Assembly (NCBI RefSeq): GCF_029643245.1
Contig: NZ_CP116398.1
Coordinates: forward strand, 2,170,001-2,234,000
DNA from: Methylomonas sp. EFPC3
Lineage (GTDB): Bacteria; Pseudomonadota; Gammaproteobacteria; Methylococcales; Methylomonadaceae
Length of the DNA stretch: 64,000 nt
Direction: 5' to 3'
Shown: positions 8,884 to 18,555 of the stretch, piece after piece
Layout of the letters: each line of letters starts with the position of its first letter
Position numbering within the stretch: position 1 is the first letter of the stretch
Notes under the pieces: model-generated
What the model was told of the DNA's origin: nothing
What the model saw: only the letters and a program-made list of their open reading frames with translations
Databases searched by the model: none
Translations under genes and position numbers: made by a program

Positions 8884-11800
8884 TTGCAAACTATATTTTC
8901 CCCTTTCAGCGGCAATCCGCTTGCAGCAACCGCACTGGCCTTGGCCTACGCACTGGCGGCAAAGCTGGCGGCTGATTTTTTTACGTCCTATGGCACGGTC
9001 GCCATTATCTGGCCGGCCAGCGGGATTGCCTTGGGCGGATTGTTGCTGGCCGGCCGCCGCTACTGGCCTGCCGTGTTTTCCGGTGCCCTGGTCGGCAACC
9101 TGTGGGCCGGCAGCCCGCCGCTGGTGGCATTGGCCTTCGCCGGCGGAGCCACCGTATCGGCATTGGCCGGCCAGCGTTTATTGCGCCATTCCCCCACTCT
9201 GTTGCAAACCCCGCAGGATTTCCTGCGCTTACTGCTCTGCGGCAGCCTGGTATCGGTCATCTCGGCGTTTTGCGCCGCCACGGCGTTACGTGTTTTCGAA
9301 TTGAGCCCGGCCGGACAGTGGCCCAACGACTGGCTGCATTGGTGGATGGCGGATTTGCTGGGCATCGCCATCGCCACCCCCATACTGCTGCTCCGGCAAT
9401 ACCGTCCACTGGTCCGCTGGAATGTCTGGCGTTACAGCCACGGCGCGGCCCATCTGGCACTAGCTCTCTTGGCCGGCCATATCGTCTTTTTAAATTGGCC
9501 GCTTTATCCGGGCGCTTTCGGCAAAGCCTTTTACTTGCTGGCCTTTATCGGTTACGGGGCATTGAATTTCGGCCTGCCCGGCGTTTTGCCCTTGGTCGCG
9601 ACAATGGCGATGCAAACGCTACTCGGCGCCGGACTCGGCCGCGGTTACTTTGCCGGCGTCGATCCTCACAGCGGGCCCTACCTGGAATGGTCGTACCTGT
9701 TGCTCTGCGCGGTCCTCGGCATCATGCTGGCCCTGGCCGTCGAAAACCACAAACGCGCGGAGCTGGCCGCCAAATCGCTGAGCGCGTTTAACCGGCAGAT
9801 TCTGGAGTCGGTGCAACAAGGCGTGGTGGTCTACGATGCTGATGGCCGCTACCAGCTATGGAACCGTTTTATGCAGACCCTGACCGGCATCGGCGAAGAC
9901 GACTGTTTGGGCCGGACGCCGCTGGAAAAATTTCCCTGGCTGGCGGCAACCGAGGTCCCGGCAGGGATCAAGCGCGCCCTGAAAGGAGAAACTGTCTACC
10001 ACGCCCCGTTCCAAAGCGTGGACGGTCGTTGGCTCGGTTCGGTGCAGACACCGTTGCGCGACGCCGACGACCGCATTGTCGGGGTAATCGAACTGGTGAA
10101 GGACGAGTCGACGCAAATCCAGTTCGGCCAATCGCTATCCACATCGGAAGCCCGGTTCCAGAGCATTCTGGACCATACGCCGACGATGATTTTCACGAAA
10201 ACCCCGGACGGCGCCTACCAAATGGTCAACCGGCAATTAGCTGCAATATTCGGCCTGAACGAAGACGAGGTGCGCGGCCATTTCGATGCCGACCTGTTCC
10301 CGGCCGAGATTGCCGCCAGCCTGAGCGGCAACGACCGCATGGTATTAGAGGCCGGGCAGCCCATGATCTTCGAAGAACAAGTCCCGCACCGGGACGGTAC
10401 GCTCCGAACCTACTTGGCGCATAAGTTCCCGCTACGCACCCCCGGCGGCGACATCTACGCAGTCTGCGGCATTTGCACCGACATCAGCGAGCGCAAGGCG
10501 GCCGAAAAACGGCTGCAAGAAAGCGAGCGGCGTTGGAAATTCGCCTTGGAAAGCGGCGGCGACGGGGTCTGGGACTGGGACCTGGCCAGCGGCCAAGTGT
10601 TTCTATCGCCGCGCTGCATGGAAATCCTCAATTTCGACGAACTCGACGCCCGCGATAACTACCGCAATTGGAAAGCCAGCATCCATCCGGAAGACAGCCC
10701 GAAACTGATGGCCGATTTACAGGCCCATCTGAATAATCTGAACCCACGTTTCAGTAACGAACACCGAATCAAAGTCGACGGCGACTGGCGCTGGATCTTG
10801 AGTCGCGGCCTGGTCATCGAACGCGACGCCAACGGCAAGGCCTCGCGGATGATCGGCACTCACACCGATATTTCCAAACGTAAGCTACTGCAATGGCAAC
10901 AATTGGAAAAAATCGTCGCCGGCGCGCCGGAAGCGGCGCTACTGGTCGCAGCCAGCGGCAACATCCTGCTGGCCAATCAACCGGCGGCAACGGTTTTCGG
11001 TTATGCGCGCGAGGTCCTGATCGGCCGTAACGTCGACGATTTGGTGCCGTTTCCGGCCAACCTGAACCACGCCGCGTTGCGCGAGCGTTTCATGCGGGAT
11101 GACGTAGCCAGGCCGATGAGCGCCAACCGCTCGCTAGCGGCACTGCGTGCCGACGGCAGCCAGTTTCCGGTGGAAATCAGTCTGAACCCGCTCGAGATCA
11201 ACAATCAACATACCGTATTGGTATCGGTGCACGACGTCAGCGAACGCAAACGCCTGGAACGGGAAATGCAATTGATGGCGATGATCCACCAAGCCATCGG
11301 CGAAGCGGTGATGGTCGCCGACGCCAACAATCGGATTATCGCCATAAACGACGCCTTTACCCGCCTGACCGGTTACCTTGAAGAGGAAGTGATCGGCAAA
11401 ACCACCGATATTTTGAAATCCGGCCGCCACAGCCCCGACTTCTACCAGCACATGTGGCATTCCTTGCTGCAGACCGGCCACTGGCAAGGCGAAATTTGGA
11501 ACAAACGTAAAAACGGGGAGATTTACCACGAGTGGCTGGTGATCAACAGTATCTATAACGAAAACGGCGAGCTGGAACGCCGGGTGGCCATGTTCTCCGA
11601 AATTACCGAACAAAAACACGTGGAACAGGCCATCTGGCGCCAGGCCAATTTCGATCCGCTGACCGATCTGGCCAACCGCCGCATGTTTCAAGACCGGCTG
11701 AACCAGGAGATCAAAAAATCGGCACGCGACCGCACAGGCTTGGCGGTAATGCTGCTGGATCTGGACCGATTCAAGGAAGTCAACGATACGCTGGGCCACG

Positions 11801-13002
11801 GTATGGGCGACGTATTATTGAAGGAAGCGGCCAAACGCCTGCTCGACTGCGTTCGCCAAGCCGACACCGTGGCCCGCCTGGGCGGCGACGAATTCACCAT
11901 CATCCTCGGCGAACTGGAATCGCAGGCCGACACCGACCGGGTGGCGCAGGCCATTCTGCACAGTCTCAGCGAGCCGTTCCGCTTGGGCGACGAACTCGCG
12001 TATATCTCGGTCAGTATCGGCATCACCCTGTATCCGCAGGATGCCACCGCCGCCGAGCAGTTGATGAAAAACGCGGATCAGGCCATGTATAGCGCCAAAC
12101 AGCAAGGCCGCAACCGCTACAGTTACTTTACCGCCGAGATGGAACAAGTCGCGCAAAACCGAATGCGGCTGACCAACGATCTGCGCCAAGCTTTGGTCAA
12201 CGGCGAATTGGAACTGCATTACCAGCCGGTCGTGGACCTGACCACCGGCGCCATGCATAAAGCCGAAGCGTTATTGCGCTGGCGCCATCCGAAGCGCGGC
12301 CGAGTCAGTCCGGCCGAGTTCGTGCCGCTAGCCGAGGAAACCGGCCTGATCGTCGACATCGGCGACTGGGTGTTCCGGGTGGCGGCCCAGCAAGTCGCCC
12401 GCTGGCGCGCCAGCCACGCGCCGGATTTCAAAATCAGCATCAACAAATCGCCGGTCCAGTTCGCCCGCCATAACCGAGTCGACAGCGAGTGGCTGGCTTA
12501 CTTGCAATCGCTGGGCCTGGCCGGGCAGGCAATCGTGATCGAGATCACCGAAGGTCTGTTGCTGGATGCCGACAACGTGATCCGCGACCACTTGTACGCC
12601 TACCGCGATGCCGGCATCCAGGTTGCGATCGACGATTTCGGTACCGGCTATTCGTCGCTGTCGTATTTGAAAAAATTCGACATCGATTACCTGAAAATCG
12701 ACCAAAGCTTCGTCCGCAATCTGGGGTTTGACGCCAGCGATCTGGCATTGTGCGAAGCGATCATTGTCATGGCCCACAAATTGGGCCTGAAAGTCGTGGC
12801 CGAGGGCATCGAAACCCGGCAGCAAATGCAGCTGTTGCGGGCCGCCGGTTGCGATTACGGCCAGGGCCATCTGTTCTCCAAGCCCTTACCGGCGGAAAAA
12901 TTTGCCGACTTGTTCGGTAACAACCTGATCGAGGCCCAAGCCGCCGCCGACGGCGATTCCGCCGCTAACAGATCGGCCGACGGCGAGCCCGAACGCGATT
13001 GA
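8884..13002 (+). CDS. MASE1 - multiple PAS - GGDEF - EAL sensor protein
   Basis: 1372 residues from a TTG start. Residues 1 to about 290 are a MASE1 membrane sensor with several helices (VAIIWPASGIALGGLLLAG). About five PAS units follow (near 300-415, 420-540, 545-665, 670-785 and 790-915), then GGDEF (about 925-1085) and EAL (about 1100-1350). Cyclase signature LGGDEF is intact, and RQAD five residues before it is a complete inhibitory site. EAL residues are intact too: EALLRWRHP, EITEG, DDFGTGYSS, KIDQSF and VVAEGIET. Either synthesis or breakdown of cyclic di-GMP is therefore possible. Located at the inner membrane; signal unknown. Confidence 0.93.
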   Translation: MQTIFSPFSGNPLAATALALAYALAAKLAADFFTSYGTVAIIWPASGIALGGLLLAGRRYWPAVFSGALVGNLWAGSPPLVALAFAGGATVSALAGQRLLRHSPTLLQTPQDFLRLLLCGSLVSVISAFCAATALRVFELSPAGQWPNDWLHWWMADLLGIAIATPILLLRQYRPLVRWNVWRYSHGAAHLALALLAGHIVFLNWPLYPGAFGKAFYLLAFIGYGALNFGLPGVLPLVATMAMQTLLGAGLGRGYFAGVDPHSGPYLEWSYLLLCAVLGIMLALAVENHKRAELAAKSLSAFNRQILESVQQGVVVYDADGRYQLWNRFMQTLTGIGEDDCLGRTPLEKFPWLAATEVPAGIKRALKGETVYHAPFQSVDGRWLGSVQTPLRDADDRIVGVIELVKDESTQIQFGQSLSTSEARFQSILDHTPTMIFTKTPDGAYQMVNRQLAAIFGLNEDEVRGHFDADLFPAEIAASLSGNDRMVLEAGQPMIFEEQVPHRDGTLRTYLAHKFPLRTPGGDIYAVCGICTDISERKAAEKRLQESERRWKFALESGGDGVWDWDLASGQVFLSPRCMEILNFDELDARDNYRNWKASIHPEDSPKLMADLQAHLNNLNPRFSNEHRIKVDGDWRWILSRGLVIERDANGKASRMIGTHTDISKRKLLQWQQLEKIVAGAPEAALLVAASGNILLANQPAATVFGYAREVLIGRNVDDLVPFPANLNHAALRERFMRDDVARPMSANRSLAALRADGSQFPVEISLNPLEINNQHTVLVSVHDVSERKRLEREMQLMAMIHQAIGEAVMVADANNRIIAINDAFTRLTGYLEEEVIGKTTDILKSGRHSPDFYQHMWHSLLQTGHWQGEIWNKRKNGEIYHEWLVINSIYNENGELERRVAMFSEITEQKHVEQAIWRQANFDPLTDLANRRMFQDRLNQEIKKSARDRTGLAVMLLDLDRFKEVNDTLGHGMGDVLLKEAAKRLLDCVRQADTVARLGGDEFTIILGELESQADTDRVAQAILHSLSEPFRLGDELAYISVSIGITLYPQDATAAEQLMKNADQAMYSAKQQGRNRYSYFTAEMEQVAQNRMRLTNDLRQALVNGELELHYQPVVDLTTGAMHKAEALLRWRHPKRGRVSPAEFVPLAEETGLIVDIGDWVFRVAAQQVARWRASHAPDFKISINKSPVQFARHNRVDSEWLAYLQSLGLAGQAIVIEITEGLLLDADNVIRDHLYAYRDAGIQVAIDDFGTGYSSLSYLKKFDIDYLKIDQSFVRNLGFDASDLALCEAIIVMAHKLGLKVVAEGIETRQQMQLLRAAGCDYGQGHLFSKPLPAEKFADLFGNNLIEAQAAADGDSAANRSADGEPERD

Positions 13003-13083
13003 CGGTTGTCAAACGGCGGCCGATGGCCGACACTTAGGGTCGAAACCGGGGCCAATCCGGCGCCCCGCTGCAAAGGAGCCTGT

Positions 13084-14136
13084 ATGCCGATCAAGATCCC
13101 ATTCGCCGCAGCACTGCTGTTGAGCTGCGTAATGGCCGCCGCGCCGACCGCAGCTCAGGAGGCGCCTTCGCCGCTGCAAGCTCTGCAAAACTTCGGCATC
13201 GGCGCCGAGCAAATCGCCCAGTTGGACCGCGGCGAGATTGTCGGCTACGACGTCAGCGAAACCAGCCAAAAGGAGTTGGCGATAGGGGTGGCAATGGTAT
13301 TGCCGGTGCCGTTGGCGCAGATTGCCGATTACATCAAGAAGGGCAATATGAATGCGATCGAAAGCGACATTCTGGCCAGCGCGACGCTGGGCCCGAATCC
13401 GAGCAGCGACAGCTTTAAAAAATTCGCCTTCACCGACAAACAACTGGACGAAGCCAAGGCCTTTCTGGCCGCCGAAGCCGGCGACGAATTCAACCTGTCC
13501 AAAGCCGAGCTGGACCGCCTGAACAGCCTGCAACCCCAACTGGAAGACGCCGACGACAAGACCCTGTTGAAAACCGCCAACCAGACCTACCGCGAGTTCT
13601 TGCTGCAGCGCCTGCTGGCGTACAAAAAAAACGGCCTGAACGGCATCGCCGCCTACATCCGCGACGGCGGCAGCGCCGACCCCGCTGCCGAGTTACGCAC
13701 CGACGCCGTCAACAGTAAAGCCTGGGCCCGCTACTTTCCGGAATTGCAGCAAGCCTGGTTGACTTATCCGGCCGCATTACCTGCCAACACGACCGAGCAA
13801 TTCATTTGGTTGAATCGGCGGGTGGAAGACCGGCCCACCGCGATTCTGAATCATAGGCTAATCTCAGTCGGCGATGCCGGCGGCATCATCCTGTCCCGCC
13901 AGTTCTACGTCGGCCACTCCTACAACTCCAGTCAGGTCGTCGCCGGCGGTTTGCCCTATAAAGACGGTACGCTGGTGTTCTATTCGATCCGCAGTTCCAC
14001 CGATCAGGTCGCCGGCATGGGTAGCAGCCTGAAACACTCGATCGGCCGCGAGCAAATGAAAAAGGAGATGGTCAAACGCCTGCAGCGTCTGAACAAAGAT
14101 TTGAAACGCAAACCGGCGACCGTGGCGGCAGAATAA
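13084..14136 (+). CDS. Exported protein of unknown function
   Basis: The start at 13084 is chosen because AAAGGAGC lies just upstream and the next residues make a clean signal peptide (MPIKIPFAAALLLSCVMAAAP, cut near AQEA). A longer frame from 13006 would bury it. 350 residues, no transmembrane segments after the signal. Features visible: YDVSETSQKELAIGVAMVL near the N-terminus, a charged helical middle, and a beta-rich C-terminal half (LISVGDAGGIILSRQFYVGHSYNSSQ) that could be a lipid- or ligand-binding fold. No family recognised with confidence. It follows the c-di-GMP protein by 80 bases and may be co-transcribed. Confidence 0.7.
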   Translation: MPIKIPFAAALLLSCVMAAAPTAAQEAPSPLQALQNFGIGAEQIAQLDRGEIVGYDVSETSQKELAIGVAMVLPVPLAQIADYIKKGNMNAIESDILASATLGPNPSSDSFKKFAFTDKQLDEAKAFLAAEAGDEFNLSKAELDRLNSLQPQLEDADDKTLLKTANQTYREFLLQRLLAYKKNGLNGIAAYIRDGGSADPAAELRTDAVNSKAWARYFPELQQAWLTYPAALPANTTEQFIWLNRRVEDRPTAILNHRLISVGDAGGIILSRQFYVGHSYNSSQVVAGGLPYKDGTLVFYSIRSSTDQVAGMGSSLKHSIGREQMKKEMVKRLQRLNKDLKRKPATVAAE

Positions 14137-14258
14137 TCATGACGACGCCGGTCGATTGGCGGCGACCGGCATGCCGCCGCCCCCGCCAGCCTTGCACATC
14201 ATCCCGGCCCTGGTAAACCAAGCCGGTAACCAGTTTCCTCCCCAGCCCTAAAACCCCG

Positions 14259-14882
14259 ATGAATATTAAACACAAAGCACACCCCTGGCACGGCATCCAT
14301 CCCGGCGACAATGCGCCGGACATCGTCACTGCCTTCATCGAAATCGTGCCGTCGGACACGGTCAAATACGAAATCGATAAAGACAGCGGTTATCTGAAGA
14401 TCGACCGGCCGCAGAAGTTTTCCAACATGATTCCGACTTTATACGGTTTCATTCCGCGCAGTTATTGTGCGGAACGCATCGCCGAATTCGCCGCCAGCCG
14501 TTCCGGCCGTGACGTGACCAAGGGCGACGGCGACCCGCTGGATATTTGCGTATTGAGCGAACGTAGCGTGACCCACGGCGACATCCTGCTGCAAGCAATC
14601 CCGATCGGCGGTTTCCGGCTGCTGGACGGCGGCGAGGCCGACGACAAGATCATTGCGGTGATGAAGGGCGACGAGTTTTACCGGCAATGGCGCGATGTTT
14701 CGGACTGCCCGGATTCCTACATCAATCGGCTGAAACATTATTTTTTGACCTACAAACATCTGCCCAGCGAGAAGAACGTCTGCGAAATCACCCACGTTTA
14801 CAACCGCGAAGAAGCGCACGAAGTGATCAAACGGGCCATGGCCGATTACCAATATCACTTCGGTTGCCAGGACGACGAGTAG
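14259..14882 (+). CDS. ppa: Inorganic pyrophosphatase
   Basis: 207 residues; a soluble family I pyrophosphatase that hydrolyses PPi to phosphate using Mg2+. The signature GDGDPLDICVLSE carries the three metal-binding Asp residues. YEIDKDSGYLKIDRP and YGFIPRSY are the conserved substrate-binding segments. At about 205 residues it is slightly longer than the E. coli enzyme and looks like the variant common in other proteobacteria. Monocistronic, convergent with the SMR exporter. Confidence 0.92.
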   Translation: MNIKHKAHPWHGIHPGDNAPDIVTAFIEIVPSDTVKYEIDKDSGYLKIDRPQKFSNMIPTLYGFIPRSYCAERIAEFAASRSGRDVTKGDGDPLDICVLSERSVTHGDILLQAIPIGGFRLLDGGEADDKIIAVMKGDEFYRQWRDVSDCPDSYINRLKHYFLTYKHLPSEKNVCEITHVYNREEAHEVIKRAMADYQYHFGCQDDE

Positions 14883-14909
14883 TCCCGGTCCGGCACCTTT
14901 TTTTGGCGA

Positions 14910-15248
14910 CTACAGAGCGGCGGCTTTGGAGAACACCCGGATCACCACCACGCCGGACACGATCAGAAACATGCCGGCCAGCGCCGGAACATCCAGTTGC
15001 TGGCCGAACAACAGCCAACCCACCGACGCGATCAAAACGATGCCGACTCCGGCCCAGACCGAGTAGACGATGCCGATCGGGATATAGCGCAAAGCCAGCG
15101 CCATAAAAAAGAACGACACCGCGTAACCGGCCACCACGATCAGCGCCGGCCAAAGCCGGGTAAAGCCGTCACTGGCTTTCAGCGCCGAAGTCGCAACCAC
15201 CTCGCTGCCGATTGCCACGGCTAATAACAACCACGGATTCATATCCAC
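14910..15248 (-). CDS. Small multidrug resistance (SMR/EmrE-type) transporter
   Basis: About 110 residues with four membrane helices. SMR landmarks are the membrane Glu in AIGSEVVATSALKAS, then YIPIGIVYSVWAGVGIVLI and the last helix FLIVSGVVVIRVFS. The family exports cationic drugs or guanidinium by proton antiport as a dimer. The frame can begin at GTG (15248) or ATG (15242); AGGTGG precedes both closely. It is not paired with a second SMR gene, so a homodimer is expected. Substrate cannot be read from sequence. Confidence 0.88.
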   Translation of the reverse strand: MDMNPWLLLAVAIGSEVVATSALKASDGFTRLWPALIVVAGYAVSFFFMALALRYIPIGIVYSVWAGVGIVLIASVGWLLFGQQLDVPALAGMFLIVSGVVVIRVFSKAAAL

Positions 15249-15514
15249 CTGCCTGTTTATGGAACGACCCCGACATTATTAGCCCGAATCGGCTTGCCCG
15301 GTCAACGCCGAATCAGCCGACCAAGGCCGCAGCAGTGCTGAACCGGCATACAGTCTATTGCCGAATTCGGTGGTTTATTAATGTCGCCAATTTCGATAAA
15401 TTGTCCGTCGGGCCAGCCTGGATTAACGCCCGCTTGCCGCGGCACCGGACCCGGCCTTGATTTGGCAGACTCGTTTCGACCGCGATTGCCGTTAACAGGA
15501 AGAAAAAACAGACC

Positions 15515-17296
15515 ATGAAGACTTTTGTAGACAAGGTTCTGACCCAGGCCGAATTGCAGCCGGCCCGATTGCTGGAAATTTTGCGGGCGGTGGAAGCCGA
15601 ATTCCGCCACATTCCGGAGCCGGCCATAGCGCAGATAGCTGCGAGTTTGCAAATTCCGCGCACGCAAATCATCGCGGTCGCCGAGTTTTACAGCTTTCTG
15701 CATCTGACGCCGCAAGGCCGCTACGATCTGCTGGTCTCCGACTCGATTACCGACCGCATGCTCGGCAACCGGCAAGTGCTGGACGCGCTGGCCGCACGCT
15801 TGCAAGTCCAAGTCGGCAGCGTGCGTGGCGACGGTCTGGTCAGCCTGAACCGCACTTCCTGCACCGGCATGTGCGATCAGGGCCCGGCCGGCCTGGTCAA
15901 CGGCTATCCGCTGCCGCGTCTGACCCCGGCAAAAATCGACACGGTAGCGGCGTTGATCGAACAGCAAGTGCCGCTGGCGGACTGGCCTGCCGACTTATTT
16001 CAGGTCGACGAACCGATTTACCGCGCGGACTTGCTGTTGAAGCAGCCGTTCAGCAACGGCGACGCGTTGCAGACCACGTTCGCCCGCGGGCTGGCCGAGA
16101 CCCTGGCCGAAGTCGACCTATCGAATTTGCGCGGCCGCGGCGGCGCCGGCTTTAAAACCGCGTTGAAGTGGCGCACCTGCTCGCAGCAAGCGGCGACGCC
16201 GCGCTATGTGATTTGCAACGCCGACGAAGGCGAGCCGGGCACCTTCAAAGACCGCATGTTGCTCGACCTTTACGCCGACCAGGTTTTCGAAGGCATGACC
16301 GTCTGCGCCGCAATCATCGGTTCCAGCCACGGCCTGGTCTACCTGCGAGCCGAATACCTGTTCCTGCGCGACAAGCTGCTGGCGGTGCTGCAGGCCCGGC
16401 GCGAGCAAGGCTTGCTCGGCAAGGCGATCCTGGGCCGGGAAGGCTTCGATTTCGACATCGAAATCCGCATGGGCGCCGGCGCCTACATCTGCGGCGAGGC
16501 CTCCGCGCAAATCGAATCGCTGGAAGGCAAGCCCGGCATCCCGCGCACCAAGCCGCCCAATTCGGTGGTGTGCGGCTACCAGCGCAAACCGACCGTGGTC
16601 GACAACGTCGAAACCTTTTTCGCCGCCACCCACATCGCCATTCACGGCGGACAGTGGTTTGCCGACGTCGGCACGCCGCAGTCGACCGGGACCAAACTAC
16701 TCAGCATCAGCGGCGACTGCCGGCGGCCGGGAATTTACGAATACCCGTTCGGCACCCCGGTGCGCCAGATTCTGCTGGATTGCGGCGCCGACGAAGTGAT
16801 GGGCGTGCAAGTCGGCGGCCCGTCCGGCAGTTTTATCTCGACCCGGGAACTGGACCGGGTCGTGGCGTTCGAAGATCTATCGACGGCAGGTTCGTTCATG
16901 GTGTTCAACCGCTCGCGCAACCTTTTCGCCATCGCCCAGAACTTTATCGACTTTTTCGCCCACGAGAGTTGCGGCTTCTGTACCCCGTGCCGGGTCGGCA
17001 CTTCGTTGCTGAAAAACCAGTTGGCAAAAATTGCCGACGGCCACGGCGCCGCCGAAGACCTGGAACAACTCAGCGCCTTATGCGAGGTGGTCAAAAACAA
17101 TAGCCATTGCGGCTTGGGCGAGTCGGCCGCCAATCCGATATTGACCACGCTGCTGAGTTATCCGGAGCTTTACCTGCAACAATTGCAAGTCAGGGAATTC
17201 GCGCCGGGCTTCGATCTGGATGCGACCTTGGCGGCGGCCCGCCGCCTGGCGCAGCGCGACGATGCCGCTGCGCATTTGAACCAAGTGGAGAATTGA
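15515..17296 (+). CDS. hoxF: NAD-reducing hydrogenase diaphorase subunit HoxF
   Basis: 593 residues. The N-terminal ~160 residues are NuoE-like with the cluster-binding segment SCTGMCDQGPAGL. The rest is NuoF-like: GRGGAGFKTALKW (NAD site), GAGAYICGEASAQIESLEG (FMN site) and ESCGFCTPCRVG (4Fe-4S cysteines). This E+F fusion is typical of HoxF of bidirectional group 3d NiFe hydrogenases. It oxidises or reduces NAD(H) and passes electrons to HoxU. First gene of a five-gene operon; hoxU starts 1 base after its stop. An AGGAAG ribosome site precedes the ATG. Confidence 0.95.
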   Translation: MKTFVDKVLTQAELQPARLLEILRAVEAEFRHIPEPAIAQIAASLQIPRTQIIAVAEFYSFLHLTPQGRYDLLVSDSITDRMLGNRQVLDALAARLQVQVGSVRGDGLVSLNRTSCTGMCDQGPAGLVNGYPLPRLTPAKIDTVAALIEQQVPLADWPADLFQVDEPIYRADLLLKQPFSNGDALQTTFARGLAETLAEVDLSNLRGRGGAGFKTALKWRTCSQQAATPRYVICNADEGEPGTFKDRMLLDLYADQVFEGMTVCAAIIGSSHGLVYLRAEYLFLRDKLLAVLQARREQGLLGKAILGREGFDFDIEIRMGAGAYICGEASAQIESLEGKPGIPRTKPPNSVVCGYQRKPTVVDNVETFFAATHIAIHGGQWFADVGTPQSTGTKLLSISGDCRRPGIYEYPFGTPVRQILLDCGADEVMGVQVGGPSGSFISTRELDRVVAFEDLSTAGSFMVFNRSRNLFAIAQNFIDFFAHESCGFCTPCRVGTSLLKNQLAKIADGHGAAEDLEQLSALCEVVKNNSHCGLGESAANPILTTLLSYPELYLQQLQVREFAPGFDLDATLAAARRLAQRDDAAAHLNQVEN

Positions 17297-17297
17297 C

Positions 17298-18014
17298 ATG
17301 AGCGGCACGCTGACCATAGACGGCAAGACCATTCCGTTCGCGGAAGGGCAAAGCGTGATCGAAGCCGCGCGTTGTGCCGGCGTCTACATTCCTCACCTGT
17401 GCCACAAGCCGGGCTACGCGCCGCACGGCAGTTGCAAGCTGTGCACGGTGTTCGTCAACGGCCGCAAATGCTCGGCCTGCACCTATCCGGCGGCGGCCGG
17501 CCAGAACGTGGTCAGCGATACCCCGGAACTGCAGCAGGACCGGCTGCGCCTGACCCAGATGCTGTTCGTCGAAGGCAACCATTTCTGCCCGTCCTGCGAA
17601 AAGTCCGGCAATTGCCAACTACAAGGCGTGGCCTACCATTTGCGCATGCTGGACAACCACTACCCGCTTTTCTACCCGCAGCGGGAAGTGGACGCTTCGC
17701 ATCCGGACATTTTGCTGGACCACAACCGCTGCATTTTCTGCAATCTCTGTGTCCGGGCCAGCCGGGATAAAGACGGCAAAAACGTGTTCGCCATCGCCGG
17801 GCGCGGTATCAACAAGCGCTTGATCGTCAATTCGGCCAGCGGCAAGCTGAAAGATAGCGACATTAGCGTCGAAGACGAAGCCACCCAGGTCTGCCCGACC
17901 GGCGCGATTCTGATCAAGCGTAGCGGCTACCAGTTGCCGATCGGCCAACGCCTGTACGACCAGCGCCAAATCAGCGAGGTTGCGCTGTCCGCGGAGGCTG
18001 ACCATGAGCCCTAA
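17298..18014 (+). CDS. hoxU: Hydrogenase electron-transfer subunit HoxU
   Basis: 238 residues. N-terminal 2Fe-2S ferredoxin-like domain with GSCKLCTVFVNGRKCSACTYP-type cysteines, then the His/Cys cluster motif HFCPSCEKSGNCQLQ, then two 4Fe-4S motifs (CIFCNLCVRAS and a later VCPTGAI). It relays electrons between the HoxF diaphorase and the HoxYH hydrogenase module. It overlaps hoxY by 11 bases, indicating translational coupling. Confidence 0.95.
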   Translation: MSGTLTIDGKTIPFAEGQSVIEAARCAGVYIPHLCHKPGYAPHGSCKLCTVFVNGRKCSACTYPAAAGQNVVSDTPELQQDRLRLTQMLFVEGNHFCPSCEKSGNCQLQGVAYHLRMLDNHYPLFYPQREVDASHPDILLDHNRCIFCNLCVRASRDKDGKNVFAIAGRGINKRLIVNSASGKLKDSDISVEDEATQVCPTGAILIKRSGYQLPIGQRLYDQRQISEVALSAEADHEP

Positions 18015-18543
18015 AATCAAAATCGCGACCACCTCGCTGGCCGGCTGCTTCGGCTGCCACATGTCGTTTCTGGATATCGACGAGCGGATTACCGCGTTGG
18101 CGGAAGTGGTGGAATTCGACCGTTCGCCGCTGACCGACATCGAACACTGCGGACCATGCGATATCGGCTTGATCGAAGGCGGCGTCTGCAATTCCGAAAA
18201 CGTGCACGTGCTGCGCGAGTTCCGCAAGAATTGCAAGGTGCTGGTCGCGGTCGGCGCCTGCGCGATCAACGGCGGTCTGCCGGCGTTGCGCAATTTCGTT
18301 TCGGTCGAGGCATGTTTGCTGGAAGCCTACCGCGACGGCATCGGCGTGGACAACCCGCAAATCCCGAGCGATCCGGAGTTGCCGTTGTTGCTGGACAAAG
18401 TGCATCCGATCCACGAAATCGTCAAAGTCGATTACTTCATGCCCGGCTGCCCGCCGTCCGCCGACGTGTTCTGGACTTTCCTGAGCGCGCTGATCGAAGG
18501 CCGCGAGCCGAGCTTGCCTTATGAATTAGTCCATTACGACTGA
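18004..18543 (+). CDS. hoxY: NiFe hydrogenase small subunit HoxY
   Basis: 179 residues from the ATG at 18004, which has GGAGG nine bases upstream; an earlier in-frame start would overlap hoxU far more. Cysteines for the proximal cluster are in CFGCHMSFLD, CGPCDIG, GACAINGGLPALRN and PGCPPSADV. Like other group 3d small subunits it is short and has no Tat signal, so the enzyme is cytoplasmic. It pairs with HoxH and sits 12 bases before it. Confidence 0.95.
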   Translation: MSPKIKIATTSLAGCFGCHMSFLDIDERITALAEVVEFDRSPLTDIEHCGPCDIGLIEGGVCNSENVHVLREFRKNCKVLVAVGACAINGGLPALRNFVSVEACLLEAYRDGIGVDNPQIPSDPELPLLLDKVHPIHEIVKVDYFMPGCPPSADVFWTFLSALIEGREPSLPYELVHYD

Positions 18544-18555
18544 TAAGGAACCCTT

